From Paratractidigestivibacter sp963640745 (GTDB lineage Bacteria; Actinomycetota; Coriobacteriia; Coriobacteriales; Atopobiaceae): a DNA stretch of 64,000 nucleotides. The position numbers and the translations under genes were made by a program. The DNA is taken from contig CAVIBB010000001.1 in the NCBI GenBank assembly GCA_963640745.1, forward strand, positions 31,773 to 95,772. Direction: 5' to 3'. Below the pieces are notes generated by a model. The model saw only the letters and a program-made list of their open reading frames with translations, did not search any database and was not told the origin of the DNA. Shown piece by piece: positions 1 to 8,570 of this stretch. The first letter of the stretch is position 1. Each line of letters starts with the position of its first letter.

Positions 1-44
1 GTCGAGCGGGCATTCGACTCGGTTTTGCCGGCCCCAGCAGGGGC

Positions 45-171
45 ATGCCCGACTTATCCCACTTTAAAATTCAACTCGCCGAGTAGCCGAGGCCATTTTG
101 GGCACGTTTTCCCAGTTGAGTCGGCTCGGATACTCGCTAAATCCAATTTTAAAGTGGGATAAGTCGGGCAT
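45..171. repeat. 127-bp inverted-repeat element, family A copy 1
   Basis: Perfect 27-bp inverted arms at 45-71 and 145-171 begin ATGCCCGACTTATCCC. An inner imperfect stem (GAGTAGCCGAG near 80 against CTCGGATACTC near 126-136) extends the fold. A second copy of exactly the same length lies at 21560-21686. The centre shares blocks with copy 2, such as CCCAGTTGAG. No coding capacity is convincing. Function unknown. Confidence 0.9.
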
Positions 172-253
172 ACGCTCCTGGAGCGCCCTTGGGGGACCAA
201 AATCCGTGCCCGGCCGCCCTCGCACAGGCCGCAAAGCCCGCCTCAGCACACAA

Positions 254-283
254 AAAGAGCCACCGCACTTGCGATGACTCTTT
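254..283 (-). terminator. Intrinsic terminator of tRNA-Val
   Basis: On the minus strand an imperfect hairpin (AAAGAG ... CTCTTT outside, CGCA/TGCG inside) runs into a T tract just downstream of the tRNA 3' end. The stretch 172-253 to its left shows nothing recognisable. Confidence 0.75.
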
Positions 284-290
284 GAGTTTA

Positions 291-365
291 TGGTGGGCGT
301 TACAAGATTTGAACTTGTGACCTCTTCCGTGTCAGGGAAGCGCTCTCCCCCTGAGCTAAACGCCC
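291..365 (-). tRNA. tRNA-Val (anticodon GAC)
   Basis: Read on the minus strand, the 75 nt fold into a full cloverleaf: 7-bp acceptor stem GGGCGTT/AACGCCC, D arm with GCTC/GAGC, anticodon loop CTGACAC giving anticodon GAC, and T arm with the loop TTCAAAT. The CCA end is genomically encoded (291-293 on the plus strand reads TGG). GAC decodes valine codons GUC and GUU, the former being frequent in this GC-rich DNA. A sigma70-like promoter lies just upstream and a terminator just downstream, so the tRNA is its own transcription unit. Confidence 0.97.
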
Positions 366-397
366 GAAGCTTGGGGTGCGCGTTTTGCGCAAGGAGT

Positions 398-426
398 AAT
401 ATACCTAAGCCCCCACCCCGATGCAA
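398..426 (-). promoter_or_regulatory. Promoter of tRNA-Val
   Basis: On the minus strand TTGCAT (421-426) and TATATT (398-403) are separated by exactly 17 bp, placing the start of transcription a short distance before the tRNA 5' end at 365. Confidence 0.7.
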
Positions 427-619
427 GCACTTTTTAGAAAAAAATTTTCCGGGCCCCAAAATCGTCCTCCGAGACGTTTCTCCCGAGGCCCGCCATCCCA
501 GCCGAAAGGCCTCGCTCCAAACGCCGAAACGCACCGATTGCCAGCCGCCCGCAATCCCACTCTTTCTTGCCCATCGCGGTACTATGTCCACGGATAATGA
601 CCGCCTCAAAGGAGGAGCA

Positions 620-2047
620 ATGGACGAGCAGCAGCTCAAGCAAGACGTCGACGCCTACGTCGACGAGATCTGGGAAGACGCCGTCGAGGACATCCGCACC
701 CTGGTAAAGATCGAGTCCGTCGAGGACCTTGAGCACGCCGAACCCGGCAAGCCCTGGGGCCCGGCCGCCAACGAGGCCCTCGTCGCCGCCGAGAAGATCG
801 CCGAGCGCCTGGGCCTTTCCGTCACCGACCTCGACGGCTACATCGGCTACGCGGACCTCGCCGGCGAGCGCGACGCCTACATCGCGACCATCGCGCACAC
901 CGACATCGTGCCGCTCGGCCTCGGCTGGACCTTCCCGCCCCTCGACGTCACGCGCAAGGACGGCTACCTCATCGGCCGTGGCGTCCTCGACGACAAGGGG
1001 CCCTTTGTCCTCTCGCTCTACGCCGCCCACTTCTTTGCGCGCCAGGTCGAGGCCACCGGCAAGAAGCTCCCCTACACGCTGCGCTGCATCATCGGCAACA
1101 ACGAGGAGACCTCGATGGGCGACGTCCCCGTCTACCTCGAGCACTGCCCTGAGCCGGCATTCTGCTTCTCGCCCGACGCCGACTTCCCGCTGATTTGCGG
1201 CGAGAAGGGCGTCTACCAGGGCGAGTTCCGCAGCAACGAGGCCATCGCAGGCAACGCGCTCCTCGAGCTCGACGGCGGCACCGTGGCCAACGCCATCCCC
1301 GGCCTCGCCACCGCGCTCGTGCGCGCCGACGCCGCGGCGCTTCCCGCTGCCGACCACATCGAGGTCGAGGACGCCGGCGACGGCCTCGCGCGCGTCTCGG
1401 CCCACGGCAAGGGCGGCCACGCGTCGCTGCCCGCCGGCACCGTCAACGCCATCGGGCTGCTCGCACGCTACCTGCTGGCCAACGACCTCGTGGACGACGC
1501 CAACCGCGCCTTCGTCGAGCTGCAGGTCGCCCTTACCGAGGACACCGACGGCACCCACACCGGCCTCGCCGCACACGACGAGAAGTTCGGCCCCCTCACC
1601 TGCATCGCCGGCACTGTCCGCACGGTGGACGGCCACTTCGTCCAGACCATCGACTCCCGCTACCCCACGAGCACCACGGGCGACGCCATCACGGCGCGCA
1701 TGACCGAGCTCGGGGCCGCGCACGGCTGCGCCTACCGCGCGCTCGAGGACAAGGTCCCCTTCTACATCGACCCCGCCCGCCCCGAGATCGAGGCGCTTCT
1801 TGCCACCTACGGCGAGTACGCCGGCAAGAAGGCTGAGGCGTTCTGCATCGGCGGCGGCACCTACGCGCGCAAGTTCAAGCGCGCCTGCGCCTTCGGCCCC
1901 CACGAGAACAACCCCGACGAGCCGGAGTGGGTCGGCATGGAGCACGGCCCCGACGAGGGCGTTTCCGAGGCTGACCTCAAGCGCGCGCTCAAGGTCTACA
2001 TCGTGAGCATCGCACGCCTCATGGAGCTCGAGCTCGAGGAGGACTAA
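620..2047 (+). CDS. pepV: M20 family dipeptidase, PepV/Sapep type
   Basis: Predicted cytoplasmic zinc dipeptidase of 475 residues, hydrolysing dipeptides. The M20 signature is intact: H93-T-D-I-V-P with the first metal ligand, G-V-L-D124-D125-K-G-P with the bridging aspartate, N-E162-E163-T with the general base, and a later P-D-A-D-F-P segment and G-G-G-T-Y-A-R loop typical of PepV. Length matches the family (about 470). The start is set by AGGAGG at 610-615 ahead of the ATG at 620; the open frame continues upstream through the tRNA and cannot be coding there. It stands alone between tRNA-Val and a bidirectional terminator. The exact substrate range is not visible. Confidence 0.93.
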   Translation: MDEQQLKQDVDAYVDEIWEDAVEDIRTLVKIESVEDLEHAEPGKPWGPAANEALVAAEKIAERLGLSVTDLDGYIGYADLAGERDAYIATIAHTDIVPLGLGWTFPPLDVTRKDGYLIGRGVLDDKGPFVLSLYAAHFFARQVEATGKKLPYTLRCIIGNNEETSMGDVPVYLEHCPEPAFCFSPDADFPLICGEKGVYQGEFRSNEAIAGNALLELDGGTVANAIPGLATALVRADAAALPAADHIEVEDAGDGLARVSAHGKGGHASLPAGTVNAIGLLARYLLANDLVDDANRAFVELQVALTEDTDGTHTGLAAHDEKFGPLTCIAGTVRTVDGHFVQTIDSRYPTSTTGDAITARMTELGAAHGCAYRALEDKVPFYIDPARPEIEALLATYGEYAGKKAEAFCIGGGTYARKFKRACAFGPHENNPDEPEWVGMEHGPDEGVSEADLKRALKVYIVSIARLMELELEED

Positions 2048-2141
2048 CCGGCCGTACCTCACGGCCTCGCGTTGCAGCCTCGCGTCGCGACCCCGCGTCG
2101 CGACCCCGCAGGCGCTCAGCGCCCGGCAAATCACATCAAGA

Positions 2142-2175
2142 AAGGGCCTCTTGCCACCCACGGCAAGAGGCCCTT
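2142..2175. terminator. Bidirectional terminator between pepV and YfhO gene
   Basis: A perfect 14-bp stem (AAGGGCCTCTTGCC against GGCAAGAGGCCCTT) with a 6-base loop is T-rich on both strands, between two convergent genes. Confidence 0.85.
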
Positions 2176-2193
2176 GTTGCTTCCTGGCCTGTC

Positions 2194-4830
2194 TTACACC
2201 CCGGCCGCAGCCCCGGCCGAGCGGCCAAGCCCCACGCCTCGCACAGCCCGTCGCCGCGCTACCGAGCCCCAACCAAGAAGCCCGACCACGCTGACGGCAG
2301 AGATTGCGCAGCCCGCATAAAAGCCCGGGCTCACAAAGCGCATCTGAATCGTGTTCGACCCCGACTTGACCGGCACGAGCGTCAGCGCGTCGCCGAACGC
2401 CTGCGCGGTCTGGACCTCCTCGCCGTTGACCGTCACGGTCCAGCCGTCCTCATACGGCACGCTCACCATGACCCAGCCATCCGAGGCGGCCTCCACCGTC
2501 GCGTCGATCCCCTTGCCGCCGAACGACCCGAAGCTCAGCTCATGGGCCGAGAGCTCCGATGTGACCTCCTCAAGCGCATCGAGGTCGAGGTAATACAGGT
2601 CGCAGTCCGCCGAGGCCAGCCCCGAGCACCAATAAGAATTCGAGACCGCCGAAATCGTCACGGTGTGGACACCGCCGGCCTCGCCCTCGACGGCGCCGAA
2701 CGGACGGATGGAATACTGGAAACGCCACCCCTCGTCCTCGGTCCTCGAATCATCGACCGTGAGGCTGACGACCTGGCCGCGGTCGTCCATCGATTCGACG
2801 TAGGCGTAACCCAGCGCGCCCGCGGGCACGCTGACCTGCCAGGTCTTCTGGTCTGACGTGTCGGTCACAAGCGTCGCGTCGGCGCGCTTAAAGAGCTGCA
2901 CCTCATGGCCGACGAGCGCGCTCGCGAGCGAGTTCTGCCGCTCGAAGGGATTCTCGCCGGTAAGCTCCGCCCCGACCGCCGCGTCGGCAACGGCATAGCC
3001 GAGCGAGAGCGCATAGGGGTTCTCGTACACGCCGGTCCCGTCGACGGTGGGCGCCCCGGCGACCTCAGCCAAGCCGGCGTGCCCGTACCCACTGGACGTG
3101 TACTTGACGCCCAGGAGCGCGTCGGAGGCCAGCACGGACTTCGCGTAGCGCGCATGCATGAGGCCCTTCTTGGTGTAGCCGAGGGCCCCGAGGAAATCCA
3201 GCGCGGACTGGTTGTGCGCCGACGAATACGACGAGATGCCCAGGTAATCGCAGCCCATGGCTTCGTTCAAGGCCGCCTTCCCCGCGCGGACGTAGGTACG
3301 CTCCATGCGCCAGGCGCCCAAATCGTTCTCCTTAAGCCACGCCACCTGAGCCTCCGACTCCTGGTAATACGCGTCGTTGTAGTCCTGCGGGTAGTCGACG
3401 TACATCGTCCTCCACGTCAGCCATGCCCCGGCGGCCAGATCGACGACGGCGAGAAGCGCGATGGCCGCGCCGACGCCCTTCTTGCCGGCAACGCGCAGAG
3501 AGACGGAGTCGAGCCGACCGAGGGGTGAGGAGCCGTCCGAACGGACCGCGCTCCACCAGAACGCCGCCATCCACATCATCGTCGGCGCGACAAAGATGCA
3601 CGGGCGCGAGAAGAACCCGGACGGCTGCCTAAAGCCGCACCAGATGGCCTGCAGCGGCTTCAGGATGATCGAGGCCAGCATAACGACGACGAGAATCCCC
3701 GCCGCCCGCTTGGCCGCCCTGCTCACCCGACGCGACGCGAAGAAGGCCACGAAACACGCAAGGAGCAGCACACCGCAGTAGAACTGGGGGATATCAAGTT
3801 TCGAGTTGTACAGGGCGGGCACGAGCCCGCGGAGCAGGTTGAGCCGGCCCGTCGTGACGAGGGCACCCCAAAAGGATTTCGACGAATCGGCGCTCACTAT
3901 CTTGGCGAGGATGCCGAGGAAACCGACCCCCTCCGAGCCGCCGGAGCCGAGCATCGCCTTAACGGTGGGCACGAACGTCCAGGCGGAAAGAAGGAGCGCC
4001 ACGACCATGGGTCGCGCAAAGCGCAGGGCGAGCCGGGGGACCGAGCAGCGCTTCTTGCCGCAGGCGCGCTCGAGCAGCGCGAACAACACGCAGAACAGCA
4101 CCGTCATGAATGCCGTGTACCAGCACACGATGACGTCAGCGGCCATCAGGAGCGCCAGGGGCAGCCAGCGGCCGCGCTCCGCCAGCTGCCAAACCGCCCA
4201 CATAATGAGCGGCAACAGCACAAGCGCGTCAAGCCACATGGGATTGCGCAGGTTGGTCGCCACCCACATCGACCAGGTGTAGCCCAAGGCAAGCGAGAAG
4301 GACGACGCCCGGCCCAGGCCAAACCGACGCCGCAGGTAGAACACCGCCGAAAGCTGCATGAAGCCAAGCCTGAGCGCATCGGACACAAAGACGAACAGCG
4401 TGACGCGGTCCTCGCCGAACAGCGGCAACATCAGGTTAAGCGGACTTGCCAAATAGTAGCTGTACAGGCCCCAGGCGTTCGCCCCGAGACCGCAGGACGC
4501 GCAGTAGAAGATCGACTCCTCACCACGGAGCACCCGGCAGAACCAGCGGTAAAAGTCCACGTACTGGTATTTGAGGTCCTCGGTCAGGAAGGACTGCTCG
4601 CCGAAGGGGTACACCCCCGAGGCCGCGGCCACCGCGCACAGCATAACGATCGGCACGACAAAGCACAGCAGCCAGAAGCTCGCCTTGCCCCAGGCGACGC
4701 GCCGCTCTTTGCGCGCCTCAGCAAAGGGGCCACATGACAGCGCCCCCTCCTCTTTGCCGTCGGCGTCGACGGTCGCGGAGGAGGGGGTGACGGTGGGAAC
4801 GGGTTTGAGGCCCGCGGTATTCTCGTCCAT
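2194..4830 (-). CDS. YfhO family multi-pass membrane protein
   Basis: 878 residues. After a polar N-terminus of about 45 residues comes a run of about a dozen hydrophobic helices. The first is followed by a periplasm-facing motif Y-P-F-G-E-Q-S-F-L-T-E-D-L-K-Y-Q-Y and then A-S-P-L-N-L-M-L-P-L, the hallmark of YfhO-type GT-C-fold proteins. The C-terminal third is a soluble, beta-rich domain (V-T-V-N-G-E-E-V) ending in one last membrane helix. Family members are thought to glycosylate lipoteichoic acid or related wall polymers; the substrate here cannot be read. The ribosome site before 4830 is weak, so the start is less certain than the family. It is monocistronic as far as visible. Confidence 0.88.
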   Translation of the reverse strand: MDENTAGLKPVPTVTPSSATVDADGKEEGALSCGPFAEARKERRVAWGKASFWLLCFVVPIVMLCAVAAASGVYPFGEQSFLTEDLKYQYVDFYRWFCRVLRGEESIFYCASCGLGANAWGLYSYYLASPLNLMLPLFGEDRVTLFVFVSDALRLGFMQLSAVFYLRRRFGLGRASSFSLALGYTWSMWVATNLRNPMWLDALVLLPLIMWAVWQLAERGRWLPLALLMAADVIVCWYTAFMTVLFCVLFALLERACGKKRCSVPRLALRFARPMVVALLLSAWTFVPTVKAMLGSGGSEGVGFLGILAKIVSADSSKSFWGALVTTGRLNLLRGLVPALYNSKLDIPQFYCGVLLLACFVAFFASRRVSRAAKRAAGILVVVMLASIILKPLQAIWCGFRQPSGFFSRPCIFVAPTMMWMAAFWWSAVRSDGSSPLGRLDSVSLRVAGKKGVGAAIALLAVVDLAAGAWLTWRTMYVDYPQDYNDAYYQESEAQVAWLKENDLGAWRMERTYVRAGKAALNEAMGCDYLGISSYSSAHNQSALDFLGALGYTKKGLMHARYAKSVLASDALLGVKYTSSGYGHAGLAEVAGAPTVDGTGVYENPYALSLGYAVADAAVGAELTGENPFERQNSLASALVGHEVQLFKRADATLVTDTSDQKTWQVSVPAGALGYAYVESMDDRGQVVSLTVDDSRTEDEGWRFQYSIRPFGAVEGEAGGVHTVTISAVSNSYWCSGLASADCDLYYLDLDALEEVTSELSAHELSFGSFGGKGIDATVEAASDGWVMVSVPYEDGWTVTVNGEEVQTAQAFGDALTLVPVKSGSNTIQMRFVSPGFYAGCAISAVSVVGLLGWGSVARRRAVRGVGLGRSAGAAAGV

Positions 4831-4993
4831 AAAAGCACTTTCGGCCGGGGGAAACTTCTGCTTAATGTGTACCCATGCTACACCGAGTGCGCGGCCGCAT
4901 CGGCAGCGTAACGGCCTGCGGCCCGGCGACGCCGCCCGGAAGCAGAATGAAATCCCCGCCCTTCGCCCCCGCCCGCCTGCGCTCGCCCCGCAG

Positions 4994-5090
4994 TTGTGAA
5001 GACTTCACTTCGTGAAGAAGCCCTCACAACCCCCGATTCGGGCGAAAATTCGCGTTGTGAAGGCTGGATTCAGCTGTGAAGTCTTCACAA
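4994..5090. repeat. 97-bp inverted-repeat element, family B copy 1
   Basis: Outer 15-bp arms at 4994-5008 and 5076-5090 (TTGTGAAGACTTCAC and its complement); each arm is itself nearly palindromic. A nested stem pairs AGCCCTCACAAC (5019-5030) with GTTGTGAAGGCT (5054-5065), 11 of 12 matching. A second 97-bp copy is at 49830-49926. It fills most of the 358-bp gap between the YfhO and histidinol-phosphatase genes; the rest of that gap shows nothing else. Confidence 0.9.
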
Positions 5091-5188
5091 GTGGCGGATG
5101 CCCGACCGACCGCGGCGCCTCGCCCGACCGCGGCGCCTCGCCCGCGTCAGGTGCGCTGGCAGGAGGCGAACGCGGGCGAAACTCGGCG

Positions 5189-6037
5189 CTACAGCGCGTG
5201 CCAGCTCGGCTCCATGTGATCGAAGGTGCAGAACTCCTCAAAGCCAAGATCGCGGAGACGCTCGTGGCACTCGCAGATGTGGGCGCCCAGGTGCTCCGGC
5301 TTGTGCGAGTCGCTGCCCAGGGTGAGCACGCGGCCGCCGAGGTCATGGTACAGGCGCAAAACGTCGGTGCTCGGCTGCAGGTCGGGCAGGCCGTAGCGGA
5401 AGCTCGACGTGTTGAGCTCGATGCCCTTGCCGTCGGCGATCACCTGCTCGAGGATGGCCGCGACCACGTCGCGAGTCTCCCCAAAGGGAAACTCGCCGGC
5501 CGGGTCGTAGCGACGGATCAGGTCGAGGTGACCGAGCACCGAGTAGTCCTTGAACGTCTGGACGACGCGAAGAAGCTCCTCGTAGTAGGCCATGTTGTAC
5601 TCCCGCTGTGTACGGTCGCGCTGGAAGTCGCCGGTCCAGAACTCAAGGTCCCCCACCTCGTGAATCGAGCAGATAACAAAGTCGAGCTTATCTTCCCAGG
5701 CCTTGAACAGCGCGTGGTTGCGGTCCACGAGATGGCTCTGGACGCCGAGCTCGAGGCCGGCCTTGATCGTCAGCTTGCCGGCGAACTCGGCCTGCGCGGC
5801 CTCGATGGCCGCGAAGTAACGCGGGTAGTCGACGTTGAGCACCGGCTCGCCGTCCTCGAGGCGCGCGAGCGAGGGGTCGCGGCGGTACTCGTCAACGTCG
5901 GGCTTGACGCCGTAGTCGACGTGGTCGGTAAAGCAGATCTGCTCAAGCCCGAGGGTGACCGCGTCGCTGCACACGGCCAGCAGCGGATAAACGGAATCGT
6001 CGGAAAATTCGCAGTGCACGTGGTAGTCAGCAAGCAT
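5189..6037 (-). CDS. PHP-domain histidinol-phosphatase (HisJ/HisK type)
   Basis: 282 residues. Predicted cytoplasmic metal-dependent phosphatase dephosphorylating L-histidinol phosphate in histidine synthesis. PHP metal-binding motifs are all present: Y-H-V-H near residue 6, F-T-D-H-V-D-Y near 40, I-H-E-V-G-D in the middle, G-H-L-D-L-I-R-R and G-S-D-S-H-K-P near the C-terminus. Length fits the HisK-type PHP family. AAGGAG lies 7 nt before the ATG. No other histidine gene is in the window, so the substrate is assigned by family only; some PHP enzymes of this type act on other phosphate esters. It ends beside the family B element. Confidence 0.85.
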   Translation of the reverse strand: MLADYHVHCEFSDDSVYPLLAVCSDAVTLGLEQICFTDHVDYGVKPDVDEYRRDPSLARLEDGEPVLNVDYPRYFAAIEAAQAEFAGKLTIKAGLELGVQSHLVDRNHALFKAWEDKLDFVICSIHEVGDLEFWTGDFQRDRTQREYNMAYYEELLRVVQTFKDYSVLGHLDLIRRYDPAGEFPFGETRDVVAAILEQVIADGKGIELNTSSFRYGLPDLQPSTDVLRLYHDLGGRVLTLGSDSHKPEHLGAHICECHERLRDLGFEEFCTFDHMEPSWHAL

Positions 6038-6052
6038 GATTGAACTCCTTAT

Positions 6053-7270
6053 CTATTCAGTGACGCAATCGGTCGCTAGCTCGGCTGCGTGAGCGAGCCT
6101 CACGTTTGCCCGCTCGGAAAGAAGCACCATGACCGTCAGCACGCCGACGAGCAGCACCGGCACGAGCGCGGCCCCGCCGTCCGAGACCAGCAGCGCGCAG
6201 AGCGGCGGCGCGAAGGTCGAGCCCACGTAGGCGCAGGCCATCTGAAGGCTGACCATGGACTGCGACGCCGCCTCGCCGAAGCGCTCGGGAGTGAGCGCGA
6301 TGATGCTCGGGTAGATGGGCGCGCACCCCAGGCCGATGAGCGCGAGGGCGCACGAAAGCATGACCTCTCCCTGCCCGACGACGAGCAGCGCAAGCCCCGC
6401 GACCACGACGACCTGGCCGCCGCGAATCATGTTCCTGCTGCCCACGCGCGGCGCGATGAAGCCCGAGATGAGCCGCCCCACCGTGATGCCCATATAAAAG
6501 AACGAGACCATCGTCGCCGCCTGCGCCTCTGCGATGCCCCGCGCGAGCACCAGATGGCTCGCCGACCAGAGACCGCAGACGTACTCGAAGGCGCTATAGC
6601 AGCCGAACGAGAAGATGGCCGACTTGGCGCCGGGAATGCGAAGCACCTCGGCGTAGGTGAAGCCGCCCTGGGCCGCGGCCTCGCCGGCCGGCTCGCCCTC
6701 GCCCTCGACCGCCTCGCCGTCTCCCGCGCGCTTCCACAGCGGCAGCGAGAAGACCATAACCGCGGTGATGACGGCCTGGATAACGCCCACGGCCAAGTAG
6801 CCCGCGTGCCAACCCAGCGGGCCCGTGAGCGCCCAGCCCATGATGACGGGGCTCACGCTCGTGCCGATTCCCCAGCAGCAGTGCAGCCAGCTCATGTGCC
6901 TCTCGCCGTAATGGACGGCCACGTAGCTGTTGAGCGCCGAGTCAATGGAGCCCGCGCCCAGGCCGTACGGAAGCGCGAGCAGAAGCAGCTGCCACAAGCT
7001 CACGCTCGCCGAGAAGCCGAGGATAGCGGCGGCGGTCAGGGCGACGGACCCCGCAACGAGCTTGCCCGTGCCGAGCCGTCGCATCAGCGGCGCCGTCGCC
7101 AGACTCGAGACGACGGTGCAGGCGGTAATGATCGTCGTAATGGCGCTCTGAGCCGCCACCGGAGCGCCAAGGTCCGTGTACATGACGGGCCAAGCCGAGC
7201 CGAGCAGCGAGTCCGGCAGCCCGAGCGAGACGAACGCGATGTAGATGACGGGGAGAAGCAGTGAGGCCAT
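6053..7270 (-). CDS. MFS transporter
   Basis: 405 residues with 12 predicted membrane helices in two halves joined by a charged loop near residues 190-210 (G-E-A-V-E-G-E-G-E-P). Early motifs S-L-G-L-P-D-S-L-L-G-S-A-W-P and R-R-L-G-T-G-K resemble the FucP/sugar-type branch of the major facilitator superfamily. The start is set by AAGGAAG before the ATG. It is divergent from an AraC regulator across 106 bp, which suggests that regulator controls it. It ends 15 bp before the histidinol-phosphatase start, so the two may be co-transcribed. The substrate is not identifiable. Confidence 0.85.
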   Translation of the reverse strand: MASLLLPVIYIAFVSLGLPDSLLGSAWPVMYTDLGAPVAAQSAITTIITACTVVSSLATAPLMRRLGTGKLVAGSVALTAAAILGFSASVSLWQLLLLALPYGLGAGSIDSALNSYVAVHYGERHMSWLHCCWGIGTSVSPVIMGWALTGPLGWHAGYLAVGVIQAVITAVMVFSLPLWKRAGDGEAVEGEGEPAGEAAAQGGFTYAEVLRIPGAKSAIFSFGCYSAFEYVCGLWSASHLVLARGIAEAQAATMVSFFYMGITVGRLISGFIAPRVGSRNMIRGGQVVVVAGLALLVVGQGEVMLSCALALIGLGCAPIYPSIIALTPERFGEAASQSMVSLQMACAYVGSTFAPPLCALLVSDGGAALVPVLLVGVLTVMVLLSERANVRLAHAAELATDCVTE

Positions 7271-7376
7271 TTGACTTCCTTAGGCTACGATGCGTAACGT
7301 AACTCTGTCATATTACCGACAGCGCCAAACGCATTTTGCCCGATATACGCCAGATACTATAAGGAATCCGCCAACT

Positions 7377-8276
7377 ATGCTTCATGGTCCCCGCTGCATG
7401 CTCAACCTCGACGAGACTAACCAGGAACTCGACGCGACGGGAGACCGCGACTTCGGCTGCCGCGGTTTCGACGAGCTCTACGGGCACGAGCCCGGCGACG
7501 ACCTCCCCTGGCACTGGCACGAGGCCTTCGAGGCCATTCTCTGCGTCGAGGGCTCCTTCAAACTCCTCGTGGCGAACAGGTCCGTCACGCTCACGCCGGG
7601 CATGGCCGCGTTCGTCAACGCCTGGCGTCCCCACTCCGCGACCGGCGCCCCGAACGCGCGCATACGATCCGTCGTCTTCGAGGGCGAGCTCGTGGGCGGC
7701 GCCCCGGCCACGGCCATCTCCCGCCGCTACGTCGAGCCGCTTAAGGTGGCCTCCGGCGCAGACCTCCTCGTCTTTAGGCCGAGCGACGCCGGCGAGAACC
7801 GCTTCGCATGGCACCTCGCGCAGGCCGTCGACGCGCTCGAGGCCGAGGAGCCCGGCTACGAGATCGAGGTGCGCGCCCATCTTTCCCATGCGTTTCTCTC
7901 CGCTTGGGTGGTCGCCGGGGCGCCCGCGCCCGTAAGCGCCGAGGACACCGTGAGCGCCGAGCGCTCAGCACTCATGCGCGACTACATCGCCGCCCACTAC
8001 GCCGAGAAGCTCACCGTGGGGCAAATCGCCGCCGCGGCCGGCGTGAGCGAGCGCGAGTGCCTGCGCTGCTTTACCAAGACCTTCGGGGTGAGCCCTTCTC
8101 GCTACCTGCTGATCCATCGGCTCTCTAAAGCTGCGGAGCTGCTTGCCAGCACCGACACGCCCATTGCCGAGGTGGGTCGGGCCGTGGGAATTCAGAGCCC
8201 GAGCAACTTCGCCCAGCTCTTCCGCCGCGATTACCACTGCACCCCGCGAATGTACCGCGTCCGCGCGCGAGGGTAG
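7377..8276 (+). CDS. AraC family transcriptional regulator
   Basis: 299 residues. The N-terminal half is a cupin ligand-binding domain (H-W-H-E-A-F-E near residue 45, then a beta-barrel). The C-terminal 100 residues are the AraC double helix-turn-helix, with L-T-V-G-Q-I-A-A-A-A-G-V-S and a second helix ending in the G-I-Q-S-P-S-N-F-A-Q-L-F-R-R motif. I chose the ATG at 7377 because AAGGAA lies 10 nt upstream. An in-frame earlier start at 7290 would leave only 19 bp to the divergent MFS gene. Likely controls the divergent transporter in response to a small molecule (inference from position). Confidence 0.88.
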   Translation: MLHGPRCMLNLDETNQELDATGDRDFGCRGFDELYGHEPGDDLPWHWHEAFEAILCVEGSFKLLVANRSVTLTPGMAAFVNAWRPHSATGAPNARIRSVVFEGELVGGAPATAISRRYVEPLKVASGADLLVFRPSDAGENRFAWHLAQAVDALEAEEPGYEIEVRAHLSHAFLSAWVVAGAPAPVSAEDTVSAERSALMRDYIAAHYAEKLTVGQIAAAAGVSERECLRCFTKTFGVSPSRYLLIHRLSKAAELLASTDTPIAEVGRAVGIQSPSNFAQLFRRDYHCTPRMYRVRARG

Positions 8277-8340
8277 GCCAGCGGCGGGGGTCATGCCGCG
8301 ACGCCCAGAACGGGCTCGATCCGAATCAATCCGCCTGCGC

Positions 8341-8554
8341 TGCAAAGTTTTACGCCAAGTGCGACGCAGCACGGTGCTCCGTGCAAGGTTTTACGCCAAG
8401 TGCTGCGTAAAACAGGGCCCAACCGCCCCTCAAAAGGCGAAAACAGCCCCTAAATCCGCCTTGAAGGGCACTCCACGACCGAAATCACGTCGCACTTGGC
8501 GTAAAACCTTGCAGCGCATCGCCCGTTACGTCGCACTTGCGTAAAAACTTTGCA
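8341..8554. repeat. 41-bp-period inverted array, locus C (2+2 units)
   Basis: Four copies of a 26-bp motif close to TGCAAGGTTTTACGCCAAGT plus GCGACG: forward at 8341-8366 and 8382-8407, inverted at 8488-8513 and 8529-8554. Both same-strand pairs are offset by exactly 41 bp. An 80-bp centre (8408-8487) separates the halves. It sits between the convergent ends of the AraC gene and the membrane protein gene, filling nearly all of that gap. Confidence 0.93.
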
Positions 8555-8570
8555 AGCCCGCCTGCCCCAA

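Noticed and set aside
45..171. Small protein gene reading M-P-D-L-S-H-F-K-I-G-F across family A elements
   Set aside because: It arises from the inverted-repeat arms in both copies and lacks start signals.
434..2272. Long open frame opposite pepV
   Set aside because: A GC-skew shadow of the real gene; low-complexity composition, no ribosome site, overlaps the tRNA promoter.
4994..5090. Small protein gene on the minus strand reading V-K-T-S-Q-L-N-P-A-F-T-T
   Set aside because: The same peptide appears in the copy at 49830-49926 because the DNA element is repeated; there is no ribosome site and the frame simply follows the palindrome.
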